A DNA stretch of 64,000 nt from JAHFOW01 sp046350595 (GTDB lineage Bacteria > Planctomycetota > Brocadiia > Brocadiales > Brocadiaceae), in assembly GCA_046350595.1 (NCBI GenBank), contig JAXMAC010000001.1, forward strand, positions 41,799 through 105,798, given 5' to 3'. A model generated the notes under the pieces. It did no database searches. It was not told where the DNA came from and saw only the letters and a list, made by a program, of their open reading frames with translations. Below are positions 8,896 to 17,636 of this stretch, in pieces (the stretch's first letter is position 1; each line of letters opens with the position of its first letter). The position numbers were made by a program, and so were the translations under genes.

Positions 8896-9017
8896 CAAAT
8901 AAGTTCCACAAGTTTGCAATTCCAACAATTAAAATGTTTGAACAATTGTAACAATTTGGTTTTTTGGGAAAATATTCATTATTTCTCATAAATTTCATTT
9001 CACAGGAGATAGGTATC

Positions 9018-9779
9018 ATGAAGCATTATAAAGTAATTTTCAATGGTTTTATTGCATCACTATTTTTTGTAGCTTTATTTTCACCATTGTCTCTCGCGAG
9101 TAGCCTGCCTTCTCACGCGGAACTCCAGGAAATCCTCAGGGCGGAAGTAAAGGAGAATAATGGCGGATTCGGTTTTCATATGTGGGCAACTGTGGTAGAC
9201 CGGGACGGCGTGGTTAAGGCCGTGGTGTTTTCCGGAAATGACCGGGGAGACCAATGGCCCGGCAGCCGTGTTATTTCTGCGCAAAAGGCAAATACCGCTA
9301 ATGCCTTCAGTCTGCCGGGATTTTCGTTGTCAACCGCAAATCTCTTTTCTGCCGTACAACCAGGTGGTAGTTTATATGGGTTACAGGAGAGTAATCCGGT
9401 TTCTCCGGAAGTAGCATATCAGGGTTCATCCGAAAAATTTGGGACGGAAAAAGACCCTATGGTCGGCCATAAGATAGGCGGGGTTAATATATTTGGCGGA
9501 GGTTTGGCGCTTTACAACAGTGAGGGAAAACTCGTTGGGGCATTAGGTGTTAGCGGCGATAGTTCTTGTGCTGATCACAATATCGCATGGAAGGTACGGC
9601 ATAGACTGAATCTGGACTACGTTCCATCAGGGGTTAGCCCAACAAAAGACGATAATATTGTCTATGACATCACCAACGGTGTCAGCGCAAGTGGTTGGGG
9701 CCATCCGCAATGCTCTCCCGAAACGGCTCGTATTGCCCAGGAATTCCCTAAAACACATCCCGTAAGAAAAACGAAATAA
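9018..9779 (+). CDS. Secreted GlcG/HbpS-like (haem-degrading family) protein
   Basis: A 253-residue protein with an N-terminal signal peptide (MKHYKVIFNGF then a hydrophobic stretch ending SLAS). The body shows GlcG/HbpS features: VVDRDGVVKAVVFSGND, WPGSRVISAQKANTANAFS, KIGGVNIFGGGLALYNSEGKLVGALGVSGD. Members bind haem or small molecules; several sit near redox genes. The start is the ATG at 9018, with AGGAGA 9 bases upstream; the longer frame starting at 8964 adds residues before the signal peptide. Function in this organism is not known. Confidence 0.78.
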   Translation: MKHYKVIFNGFIASLFFVALFSPLSLASSLPSHAELQEILRAEVKENNGGFGFHMWATVVDRDGVVKAVVFSGNDRGDQWPGSRVISAQKANTANAFSLPGFSLSTANLFSAVQPGGSLYGLQESNPVSPEVAYQGSSEKFGTEKDPMVGHKIGGVNIFGGGLALYNSEGKLVGALGVSGDSSCADHNIAWKVRHRLNLDYVPSGVSPTKDDNIVYDITNGVSASGWGHPQCSPETARIAQEFPKTHPVRKTK

Positions 9780-9803
9780 AATTCAAAACACTGGGACGCA
9801 ATT

Positions 9804-10961
9804 ATGAAAAACCCCATTTTCAACCCGATGCCGAACAGGCTCAACACCTTATGCTGGTTTTCAATCTCATTTCTCGTGGTTTTGCTTCTGAGTACAATCA
9901 CCTCCGCATCGACAATTGTGCAGATATCCGGCGGAGGTTTTCATAGCCTGGTTTTGAAATCGGACGGCACCGTATGGGCATGGGGACTCAACATACATGG
10001 TCAGCTTGGGGATGGAACAAATGCCGACAGGAAAACACCGGTACAGGTGAAGGGATTAAACCACGTTACGGCAATAGCTGGAGGAGTGTGGCACAGCGTT
10101 GCCTTGAAAACAGACGGCACAGTTTGGGCATGGGGCGGCAACTGGGCAGGGCAACTGGGAGACGGCACAACAAAGAGCTGGAACACCCCTGTACAGGTAA
10201 GCGGACTTAATAACGTCACTGCAATTGCCACAAAAGGACAGCACAGTCTTGCCCTTAAGACAGATGGCGCCGTTTGGGCATGGGGAAGAAACACATACGG
10301 ACAATTGGGAGATGGGACCACTACCGATAGAAACACACCGGTACAAACAAGGGTACTCAAGAACATCATTTCCATTGCCGGCGGGGGATATCATGGCCTT
10401 GCACGGAAGGCAGATGGTACTATCTGGGCATGGGGACTTAACAAGTATGGTCAGGTGGGAGATGGTTCCACCACAGACAGGGCAAGCCCCGTCATGGTAA
10501 GCGGACTTGTAGACGTCAGCGATATCATTGGTGGCGGAGATCACTGCATTGTCCTGAAGAATAACGGCACCGTTTGGACATGGGGATTTAATGAGAGTGG
10601 TCAGTTGGGAGACGATTCAACCGACAACAGAAGTACCCCATTCCCCGTAAATGAGCTTAAACGTGTCTGTGCAATTGCTGGCGGAGGAGATCACACCCTT
10701 GTCCTGAAATCAGACGGAACTGCGTGGGCGTGGGGAAGTAATAATAGCGGCCAGTTGGGAGATGGAACTACCTCAAATAAAGAAATACCCGCCCTTATAA
10801 AAAACCTCGACCACGTTATTTCTGTTTCTTGTGGCGGACAGCACAGCCTTGCCCTGAAAGCCGATGGTACTGTGTGGGCATGGGGGTTAAACAAAAACGG
10901 CCAACTGGGAGACGGCTCGACATCAAACAGAAACATTCCGACACAGATAAATATCAAGTGA
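9804..10961 (+). CDS. Secreted seven-bladed RCC1-repeat beta-propeller protein
   Basis: After a signal sequence (about residues 15-36) the protein consists of seven consecutive repeats, each exactly 50 residues except the last (48). Each repeat carries HSLALKTDGTVWAWG followed by GQLGDGT and a TPVQV-like strand. Seven repeats fit one closed RCC1-type propeller. Ligand and role are unknown; such proteins commonly mediate protein contacts outside the cytoplasm. It follows the GlcG-like gene after 24 bases and may be cotranscribed. Confidence 0.88.
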   Translation: MKNPIFNPMPNRLNTLCWFSISFLVVLLLSTITSASTIVQISGGGFHSLVLKSDGTVWAWGLNIHGQLGDGTNADRKTPVQVKGLNHVTAIAGGVWHSVALKTDGTVWAWGGNWAGQLGDGTTKSWNTPVQVSGLNNVTAIATKGQHSLALKTDGAVWAWGRNTYGQLGDGTTTDRNTPVQTRVLKNIISIAGGGYHGLARKADGTIWAWGLNKYGQVGDGSTTDRASPVMVSGLVDVSDIIGGGDHCIVLKNNGTVWTWGFNESGQLGDDSTDNRSTPFPVNELKRVCAIAGGGDHTLVLKSDGTAWAWGSNNSGQLGDGTTSNKEIPALIKNLDHVISVSCGGQHSLALKADGTVWAWGLNKNGQLGDGSTSNRNIPTQINIK

Positions 10962-11016
10962 TCCCGTTTTTTCTTTACAATTTGCGCCTTACGACAGTAC
11001 AAATCAACAATACAAA

Positions 11017-11162
11017 GTAATATTTTAGTTTTTTGAAAAATTCCAATAATGACAATGTCTGTCACGCAGTGTAGGGGCGAAGCATTTGCCAGTTTGGTAC
11101 GAATGCATTTATGCCAATTTGGCAAATGCTTCGCCCCTACTTTTCAAAAAACTAAATTATTA
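11017..11162. repeat. MITE-like element, copy 1
   Basis: A 146-base element with near-perfect terminal inverted repeats of about 23 bases (ends GTAATATTTTAGTTTTTTGA and its complement). A second nested palindrome with core AGGGGCGAAGCATTTGCC lies inside. The same ends recur at 37350-37482 and 55227-55370. No coding capacity. Confidence 0.8.
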
Positions 11163-11220
11163 CCTTTTTTCATTTTATATCCGTGGTGTGGCGTTTCATT
11201 AAAACGTTTACATATTTATT

Positions 11221-11307
11221 GTCATTGCGAAGGAGGAACGATTGAAACAATCTCCTCTTTTCTTGGATTTTGAGAGAAAGATTGCTTCGCTGTCGCTCGC
11301 AATGACA
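11221..11307. repeat. Dispersed CATTGCGA palindromic repeat
   Basis: GTCATTGCGAAGGAGGAACG at one end and TGTCGCTCGCAATGACAG at the other pair as an inverted repeat with AATCTCC and GATTGCTTCG inside. Related copies or arms occur at 37276, 41381, 42929, 46291, 53253 and 62198. Likely a mobile or REP-like intergenic repeat. Confidence 0.75.
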
Positions 11308-11494
11308 GGCAAGACAGTACTTTTTGCACATACCCTTTACACCTGCGATTTCGCACCCATAAAGGGTACAGCTACATTTAAATTTTCGGTAAACTAAAAG
11401 TGGTCAAATCTTTACAGGCTGTCCGAGAATGCAAAATTGTGAAAATTTGGATATTGATTTTTAAGGACTTATGACATGCAAATTCACGAAAAAG

Positions 11495-11810
11495 TCAATT
11501 CTCGGACAACCTGTTTATTATTGACAAATCGGCTTCAACTTTTTTGATAATATAAGAAAGATGCTTGTCGCTTTTCAGTTTTTCCCGTAATTGTTTTCTC
11601 CACTGGCTCACAGTACTACAGTCTATCCCCCCGTCATTGCTCTTATCTCAGTTCCACTTAGTCCACCAACCCGATATAACAAGTCCATAGCTATTTGCCT
11701 TGTTATAGCTCGTTCCTTTTTATTTCATAAATACTTTTATGCTCCCTCGAAAAGAAGCATCTAGAGTTGAGTACTTTATTCCATACCTCTTTTGCTTTTT
11801 TATGGTTGGC
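11495..11810 (-). pseudogene. RAYT (REP-associated tyrosine transposase) C-terminal fragment
   Basis: In two frames the minus strand encodes ERAITRQIAMDLLYRVGGLS, GTEIRAMTG and then IDCSTVSQWRKQLREKLKS and VEADLSIINR. This is the helix-turn-helix C-terminal region typical of RAYT proteins, which also resembles the DnaA DNA-binding domain. The catalytic HUH domain is absent and at least one indel (near the GGGG run at about 11627) breaks the frame. It is joined directly to a piece of a biotin-carrier domain. Confidence 0.6.
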
Positions 11811-12067
11811 ATCTTTTGCCTTTATCAGCGCCTGGCTAATTTCTCCTTCATGTTCAGCATAAATGGTCGATTCCATCTTCATAGCCACCACGATCAGGAG
11901 CGGGCATTATTGGCTACTTTGTCATTGGCTGCCACTTTCACGTTGACGATCATACTCGGCATGGGTGCACCAACGTGTTTGATGTTTCCTTCTTCCGCAT
12001 GGGGGCGCCTGATTACCGAGGCAGTTTCCTTGCGATTGGCGATGACGACTTCGCGCGGCTGGCCATT
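11811..12067 (-). pseudogene. Pyruvate carboxylase C-terminal (biotin-carrier) fragment
   Basis: The minus strand reads NGQPREVVIANRKETASVIR, then HVGAPMPSMIVNVKVAANDKV and, after a one-base deletion near 11907, VVAMKMESTIYAEHEGEI. The AMKM motif, whose lysine carries biotin, and the preceding GAPMP are hallmarks of the pyruvate carboxylase biotin domain. Everything upstream (biotin carboxylase, carboxyltransferase) is missing. The fragment is fused at NGQ to a DUF4258 gene and at its far end to a RAYT fragment. Confidence 0.65.
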
Positions 12068-12323
12068 CGGATCAGGCTCATAAGTTGTAATAACTACCAC
12101 AACAGGCAGTAGTGAAATTTGAACGTGTAAGTCTCTTCCATTTTTCGTTTTTCCATAGATAAGACAGCTTGGGGGAATATTTGTCATCTGGGTATTCTTC
12201 AATAATTTCCCCGCTTAATACAGACTCTTCAACCTCGTAACGATCTATAGACCTTTTGATCATCCTTTTTACCGCAAGCCTTTGTATAATTTCTTTTTTT
12301 GTGAGAGATCTGCTTATGTGCAT
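12068..12323 (-). pseudogene. DUF4258-family gene, frameshifted and truncated
   Basis: Starts MHISRSLTKKEIIQRLAVKR behind a good AGGAG site, continues with RYEVEESVLSGEIIEEYPDD, then an extra C in the run near 12168 shifts the frame to SCLIYGKTKNGRDLHVQISL and VITTYEPDP. This matches small DUF4258 proteins, often found as the toxin-like half of a two-gene module with a YgiT-type zinc-finger partner. No partner is present, and the last residues are replaced by pyruvate carboxylase sequence. Confidence 0.65.
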
Positions 12324-12344
12324 TTTTCTCCTGTGTTCTATTGC

Positions 12345-15014
12345 TCATAAGGAATTATGAGGTTTTTTTTCCACCATTGAAAGTTCTTTTTTAATCCATT
12401 CCACCCGCTCCCTGGCCTGTTTTATTCTTATGAAAAAAAGACCACTGATAAAACCAAACAATTCATTTAACTTCTGTTCGTCTGCGATGCAAACATAGGC
12501 AGACATGGCCTTTTTATAATACATCTCCTGCTCTTTCTCAAACAATACCGCCAATTCCTCATAAAGATTACCCATACGATATTGTGCATTTACGGGCGTT
12601 ATCCCTTCAAACTTTTCTACAATCTCATAAAATTTAGATATTGCATTACCATAATATATTTTCGCACCTTCATCATCTCCGATATCATAAAGCGCAAGAC
12701 CCACATAATGATACGCCTCTGCAACCGCGTACGAATGTTCCTGCGCTTCCTCTATATAGCCCTCCTTAAGCTCTTCCAGCACATTTTTATACCGACGCTC
12801 CATCGCCTCAACGAGGCTAATACTCAGGGGAATATTGGCATCCTCAAGTTCATTCTGGCTCTCAACCCGAACGGGGGGAAGCAGTAATTTTGAGAGGGTA
12901 TCCACATCTAATTCCTTAATAAGATAAAGTTCGCCTACTGAATGAAATTTCTTATGCATCCTCGCATGTAAAACTACTTTTATCGACTCTTCAGACAACT
13001 CAAATTCTTTCTGTAAAAAAAGAGACATGTCGTCATCAGTTGCATGATGCAACATCTTACGTAACTGTAATAATTTTCCCAGAACTGCCAGTTTGTAAGA
13101 AGGTTTTTGTCCGTGTAACACCGTTCTCCTAAAAAAAATAAGCCATGGTTCTCTGCTGGTAAAATGAAAACGCCCCTCATATCCATAAAATATCTTCAGG
13201 GCAACTTTCAACTTGCATACTCCCCACTCCTCCGGTTCCTGATAATTGAGTTCCTGATACAGTCTGTCGACCCGATTAAAGTATTCCTGAAGGATATCCT
13301 TCATTTGAATAGAGTTTACTTTACGATAGAGTTTCAACTCATGTGAGCTGTATTTCAGCGCTTCTCTGTAGTAATCAATGGCCTTCTCATATTGATGGCT
13401 ATGGTAATTTTTGTCGCCAAGATACTCGTAATATCTTTTAATCATATTTTTAGATCTGATACATGCCTCGTCTTCCTGATTCACATAACATACTTTTTCA
13501 AAATGTTCTATGAGATTTCCAGGTACCTGAAAAGTCTTGTTTGCAAGGGTATCCAACCCTTCAACATATCCATAGAAGGAATTACAACTCTTACAAAATT
13601 CCTCACCCGTGGCTGCGCACATCGTGGCCTTCTGCAGACATTCCCGCGCCCTCTGGAATATGCCAAATTCGGCATATGCCTTTCCTAACTGGACAAGTAT
13701 ATCTCCCACCATCCTGTCATTATTTCCGCTAAAATATCCATATTGTTTCACATATTTACTAATTGCCGTCCGGTAAATAACAGGAACTATCTCCAGGTCA
13801 TTGCCTGCAATGCGTAACACATGTACCTTTATTTCTCCGGTTTCTGTGTCCAATTCCACACCCGGCACTTCCTTCCCATCCGGAAATTTTATCCACGGGG
13901 TCTTTTTAATAACACTGGCCGTAAATACCGTATCTCTACCTCTGGCCAAATCCCTTGATGTCCAGACGGTATCCCATGACCATTCATTCTCTTTCTCTGT
14001 GCCAGGTCTTACGATCTTAAAATTTTTTAAAATATCTATTTCGTTTTTTCTAAAATGATTCCATTTATTTATATTTTCCAACGATTCTACATCCTGGGCT
14101 ATATGAGCAGGTAATATTCTGAGACTCATTTCCCCACCCAGTTTTTCAATAATAATCGCACTAAGGATCGCTTCGGGAATCCCACCCACGCCAACAATCA
14201 GATCGACTTCATTTCTTGTAACTGCAAGGGTGGGGGTAAGGTCATCATTTTTCATACGGATTACATGAGCGCCAAGCGCCTGAACTTTCTTGATAAGCTT
14301 CTCGTGACGCGACCTGTCCAGAATAACGACATTCATCTTCCCGATTTCATCATAGATATTATGGAGCATAACCTCTACGCCTCGGGCTTTTAAAGTATAT
14401 TCGGCCATACGTCTCAGATTTTCTTTAATATCGTGAGTCACGTGAACCCCTGCGCCTTTGTATTTATTCCCTACAATGGTCTTTATTCCATACATATCAG
14501 GGGAATTAAACAGACCACCTCTTTCGCTATATCCAACGGCAAAAATCACCCCGCCTTTCGACGTCTGATTAACCAGACATTGGTCATTTTCAAAGGCGCT
14601 CAGCGCAATATCCGCTTCATTATGCTCACCTCCGATAGCAGCGCCAAATTGTTCTCCTATATACAGCATAGGCATGTCTTTCCGCTCACCCTCGGCATTT
14701 ACAACATAGGCCTTCCACCAACTGAAGCTATTATAAATGTGCCTGAGCCACCAGACAGCCATACCACGCGCACGGAAGACATTAAAATTCTCCCCACTGG
14801 TACCGAAGTATTTTAAAGACCGTGCAGCAACGACCCCAACGGGGTGTCTTAACTCATTTCTATGAGTTAATTGAAGCCCTTCACCCATGGCTTTTAAATT
14901 ACATCCTTCAGGAATATATGCCTCAACAATAAAAGGGTCGTCTATCCTCCTGGAATTAAAACTTTCATCTCTTACAAATTTAACATTATTTATTATTTTT
15001 TCGTGTCCAATCAT
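12345..15014 (-). CDS. GlpX-like domain fused to a TPR-like helical region; probable pseudoenzyme
   Basis: An 889-residue protein. Residues about 80-305 align with GlpX (class II fructose-1,6-bisphosphatase): PMLYIGE (115-121), DIAL (135-138), MNVVILDRSRHEKLIKKVQA (227-246), GVGGIPEAILSA (275-286), LGGEM (292-296). The catalytic DP[IL]EGT motif is replaced by SAFEND, so the key Asp is lost while the Glu at 142 remains; Glu110 of the AEGE motif and Glu281 are kept. Residues about 430-880 are helical with TPR-like repeats (ILVQLGKAYAEFGIFQRARE; YEKAIDYYREALKY). It is probably not an active phosphatase; it may bind a sugar phosphate or act as a scaffold. It stands alone, followed by the DUF4258 remnant. 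Confidence 0.75.
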   Translation of the reverse strand: MIGHEKIINNVKFVRDESFNSRRIDDPFIVEAYIPEGCNLKAMGEGLQLTHRNELRHPVGVVAARSLKYFGTSGENFNVFRARGMAVWWLRHIYNSFSWWKAYVVNAEGERKDMPMLYIGEQFGAAIGGEHNEADIALSAFENDQCLVNQTSKGGVIFAVGYSERGGLFNSPDMYGIKTIVGNKYKGAGVHVTHDIKENLRRMAEYTLKARGVEVMLHNIYDEIGKMNVVILDRSRHEKLIKKVQALGAHVIRMKNDDLTPTLAVTRNEVDLIVGVGGIPEAILSAIIIEKLGGEMSLRILPAHIAQDVESLENINKWNHFRKNEIDILKNFKIVRPGTEKENEWSWDTVWTSRDLARGRDTVFTASVIKKTPWIKFPDGKEVPGVELDTETGEIKVHVLRIAGNDLEIVPVIYRTAISKYVKQYGYFSGNNDRMVGDILVQLGKAYAEFGIFQRARECLQKATMCAATGEEFCKSCNSFYGYVEGLDTLANKTFQVPGNLIEHFEKVCYVNQEDEACIRSKNMIKRYYEYLGDKNYHSHQYEKAIDYYREALKYSSHELKLYRKVNSIQMKDILQEYFNRVDRLYQELNYQEPEEWGVCKLKVALKIFYGYEGRFHFTSREPWLIFFRRTVLHGQKPSYKLAVLGKLLQLRKMLHHATDDDMSLFLQKEFELSEESIKVVLHARMHKKFHSVGELYLIKELDVDTLSKLLLPPVRVESQNELEDANIPLSISLVEAMERRYKNVLEELKEGYIEEAQEHSYAVAEAYHYVGLALYDIGDDEGAKIYYGNAISKFYEIVEKFEGITPVNAQYRMGNLYEELAVLFEKEQEMYYKKAMSAYVCIADEQKLNELFGFISGLFFIRIKQARERVEWIKKELSMVEKKPHNSL

Positions 15015-15576
15015 TTTAAATTAGCCACCCTGAAACCCGCACAAATAAAATGAAAATTCGTATTCAATTTAGTTTGGAGCCTTTATACCATTCAACAGTT
15101 CAATCGTCTACAATTGATTCAAAACACCGTGTGTAAGTATATTTTTATATAAAAATGCAAACCTACGCATTATCAATAAAATATATAGAAATTGTCAGAA
15201 AAGTTCAACTTTCAAATTTATTATCCATAATCTCCTTGAACAAAAGGGAATTCACGGGTTTCATTTCCTTCCCGCATTCTCCAATCCGGGGCTCAAGCTT
15301 ATGATTCTGAATGGACACATTATGTATGAACTACCGAGACAAATCTTCTTTGGTTGGTTATTACCAATAGAAAAGGAATCCGTAAAATTGATTTGCTAAG
15401 ATAACAAGAGGAAGTGGAGAAGATAGAGAATTAATAATCAACGAGAACTGAAAAAAAACAGGGCTGGTAGACCGTTAAGCAAAACCGCTGGTCTACCAGC
15501 CAATTTGGATGCCCTGGTAAAATGTACTATCACTTATTTACGCAATTCAGTGATTTTGCATGAGGTTTATAAAAAA
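15015..15576. other. Intergenic region without a recognised gene
   Basis: Between the divergently placed ends of the GlpX-like gene (5' end) and the ferritin-like gene (3' end). It is AT-rich, and apart from the hairpin at 15462-15501 no coding or repeated element is apparent. Confidence 0.6.
15462..15501 (-). terminator. Rho-independent terminator of the redox gene cluster
   Basis: A perfect 12-base inverted repeat (GGCTGGTAGACC / GGTCTACCAGCC) with a 16-base loop. On the minus strand it is followed by CTGTTTTTTTT. It lies about 75 bases downstream of the ferritin-like gene that ends at 15577. Confidence 0.8.
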
Positions 15577-16029
15577 TCAATCCCATTGATATATATTGTC
15601 GTCATAGTACAATTCGAGCTTATGCTTGTGCTTTAGTTCCTCCTGTGCCAGGATCTTGCATATCTTTTTCAGATCAGGATTATCCGTGGATTTCACCATG
15701 CCTACATAGAAATTATACGATTTTTGCTCTTTTTTCATGGCAACGACCAGCACATCCTGAAAGTCTTTGACCTCAGAAACGTCTTTATCCACCAGGTATT
15801 CCGTAATATGAAGGTCGTGTACTTTTTCCGGCTTAAATTTTACAACTTTTGAAACATCCATTTTCTGCAATAAATCTTTGTGCTTTAATTCTTCATCGGC
15901 AAGTTCCTTGAGCCACAATTTCGCCGCCGCATCTTTTACAAACTTAAGGGCGTCGTTATAAAATTTATACGCCTTTTCTTCCTGCTGTATAGCCTGATTG
16001 ATAATCTCTTTTACATCCATTTTTACCAT
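15577..16029 (-). CDS. Ferritin-like (rubrerythrin-type) diiron protein
   Basis: A 150-residue four-helix protein. The helices carry paired metal-ligand motifs: EEKAYKFY (near 16), ADEELKHKDLL (ExxH, near 44), EQKSYNFY (near 101) and AQEELKHKHKL (ExxH, near 129). This is the rubrerythrin/ferritin-like diiron arrangement, which reduces peroxide or handles iron. There is no rubredoxin domain on the same chain. ATG at 16029 is preferred, with GGAGAGG just upstream. It is last in a run with trxB, a tetraheme cytochrome and rubredoxin, which suggests an electron supply for peroxide reduction. Confidence 0.85.
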   Translation of the reverse strand: MVKMDVKEIINQAIQQEEKAYKFYNDALKFVKDAAAKLWLKELADEELKHKDLLQKMDVSKVVKFKPEKVHDLHITEYLVDKDVSEVKDFQDVLVVAMKKEQKSYNFYVGMVKSTDNPDLKKICKILAQEELKHKHKLELYYDDNIYQWD

Positions 16030-16053
16030 CACACCTCTCCTTTCTTTAAAGAT

Positions 16054-16998
16054 TTATTTCTTTGACTTTTCCCATGCTCTCAACTCCGCCAATTTGTGTT
16101 CGGCTGCAATTGCCGCAGTAACGCCTTCACCTATTGCAGTCGCTATCTGTCGATATGAGTCCTTTCGAATGTCACCAACAGCATAAATCCCCTCAATTGC
16201 CGTTTCCATATGAATATTGGTTTCAATATGACACCCGGCGTCCACACACAACAAATTTCCCAAAAAACCCGTATTTGGGGTACTTCCAATAAAGATAAAA
16301 ATCCCCTGACACGGAATATCCCTCTTTTCCTGCGTCAAGACGTTTTTAACAACAACACCATCAACCTTTTCTTTCCCATAAATATTGTCAATAGCAGTAT
16401 TAAAAATGCCCTTTATTTTTGGGTTTGAAAACGCCTCATCCAGATAAATTTTTGTAGCCCGAAATTCATTTCTTCGGTGGACTATTTGTACTGTTTGCAC
16501 ATATTTAGTCAAAAATATAGCTTCAGTTATAGCTGAGTCTCCACCGCCCACGACAACAACATCCTTCCCTCTGTAAAATGCGCCATCACAGGTGGCGCAA
16601 TAACTGACGCCTTTTCCATAAAACTCTTTTTCGCCAGGCACTTCTAGCTTTTTCGGATCAGCCCCGGCGGCCAGAATTACGATATGGCTTGCATACGTAT
16701 CAGTATCGGTGGTAACAATTTTCAAACCATTCGCAACATCTAATTTTGAGACTTCTTCATAACGAATCTCCACACCAAACCGCTTTGCCTGCGCCTGCAT
16801 TCTTTCGGTCAATTCTACACCGCTGATAACCTCTGGAAATCCAGGGTAATTTTCCACTAAATCTGTGCCGACAAGTTGCCCCCCCAGATATTTTCTTTCA
16901 AAGATTACGGTCTTCAATAAGGCGCGACAAGTATAAATTGCTGCGGCAAGCGCAGCAGGCCCACCGCCGATGATAATTACATCGTAATCCTTGTTCAC
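16054..16998 (-). CDS. trxB: Thioredoxin reductase
   Basis: A 314-residue flavoprotein: FAD-binding IIGGGPAALAAA at 9-20, redox-active CATC at 134-137, NADPH-binding GGGDSAITEA near 170, and C-terminal YAVGDIRKDSYRQ. It passes electrons from NADPH to thioredoxin or a related acceptor. It starts with GTG overlapping the stop of the upstream tetraheme cytochrome by four bases (GTGA), so the two are translationally coupled. No thioredoxin gene is nearby; rubredoxin or the ferritin-like proteins are possible partners by context only. Confidence 0.94.
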   Translation of the reverse strand: MNKDYDVIIIGGGPAALAAAIYTCRALLKTVIFERKYLGGQLVGTDLVENYPGFPEVISGVELTERMQAQAKRFGVEIRYEEVSKLDVANGLKIVTTDTDTYASHIVILAAGADPKKLEVPGEKEFYGKGVSYCATCDGAFYRGKDVVVVGGGDSAITEAIFLTKYVQTVQIVHRRNEFRATKIYLDEAFSNPKIKGIFNTAIDNIYGKEKVDGVVVKNVLTQEKRDIPCQGIFIFIGSTPNTGFLGNLLCVDAGCHIETNIHMETAIEGIYAVGDIRKDSYRQIATAIGEGVTAAIAAEHKLAELRAWEKSKK

Positions 16999-17600
16999 AG
17001 TCCCTTCGATCCCCTCATGGCATTCAGGACTTGCCAGCCATAGAAATTTAAGGCAAACTGCTTTTTCTCAGTATGGCATTCCAGACACTGTTTTGTACCC
17101 TCAGTTGCCCAGTTCCGTGTCACAAATGCAGTCTTTGACTTTTCCCCCTTTTTGGTAAATTTATCTTTTCCCGCATGGCAGAAATCACAATCTGTCCCCA
17201 TAACCTCGCAAAGCTCAAACATCTTCTTTGCCTGTTGTTCGTTTTCTTTATAGTGTTTACGATCAACATGACAATGGTCACATTCTACCCCCAGGGCAGC
17301 CGAAGCCTTCATCATCTTCTTCGATTTTTCTCCCTCCTCAGAAAACACCGTGAGATCCTCATTGTGACAAAAATCGCAGTCTACGCCAAATAAGGCAACC
17401 ATTCGCTTGATTTGAGACTCACGGTCTTCTTTGGTACCTTTGAAATAAGGATTTGAATACGTAACAATCGGCTTTTTTTTATCCCCTTGTTCCGTATCAG
17501 GCAGCACTATCTTTTCAAAACACAAAATCGCCACAAGACATGTGATAAACAGGGATACCTTTAAACAATTTTTTTGTATTAGTTTTATCATAAATATCAT
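16995..17600 (-). CDS. Exported tetraheme cytochrome c
   Basis: A 201-residue protein with an N-terminal hydrophobic signal or anchor (about residues 13-30) and four CxxCH haem sites: CDFCH, CDHCH, CDFCH and CLECH. The first three sit in repeats of the form M...(G)xxCDxCH...EGEKSKK/EQQAKK, about 35-40 residues apart. This resembles the repeat type of the photosynthetic-reaction-centre cytochrome subunit family. It probably carries electrons on the outer face of a membrane. It overlaps trxB by four bases, an unusual pairing of a cytoplasmic flavoenzyme with an exported cytochrome. Confidence 0.85.
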   Translation of the reverse strand: MIFMIKLIQKNCLKVSLFITCLVAILCFEKIVLPDTEQGDKKKPIVTYSNPYFKGTKEDRESQIKRMVALFGVDCDFCHNEDLTVFSEEGEKSKKMMKASAALGVECDHCHVDRKHYKENEQQAKKMFELCEVMGTDCDFCHAGKDKFTKKGEKSKTAFVTRNWATEGTKQCLECHTEKKQFALNFYGWQVLNAMRGSKGL

Positions 17601-17636
17601 CAGAAAATATAATTACTGAACGCCGAATGCTCGTCT

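Larger units (their letters stand above)
10962..11494. other. Repeat-filled intergenic region
   Basis: No gene is seen. The stretch holds a MITE-like element (11017-11162), a CATTGCGA-type palindrome (11221-11307) and, near 11416-11511, an imperfect inverted repeat (CAGGCTGTCCGAGAAT against ATTCTCGGACAACCTG) that borders the RAYT remnant. Confidence 0.7.

Noticed and set aside
10001..10544. Two overlapping minus-strand frames across the RCC1 gene with regularly spaced Cys/Pro
   Set aside because: Their periodicity is the reverse-strand image of the 150-base RCC1 repeats, not an independent repeat protein.
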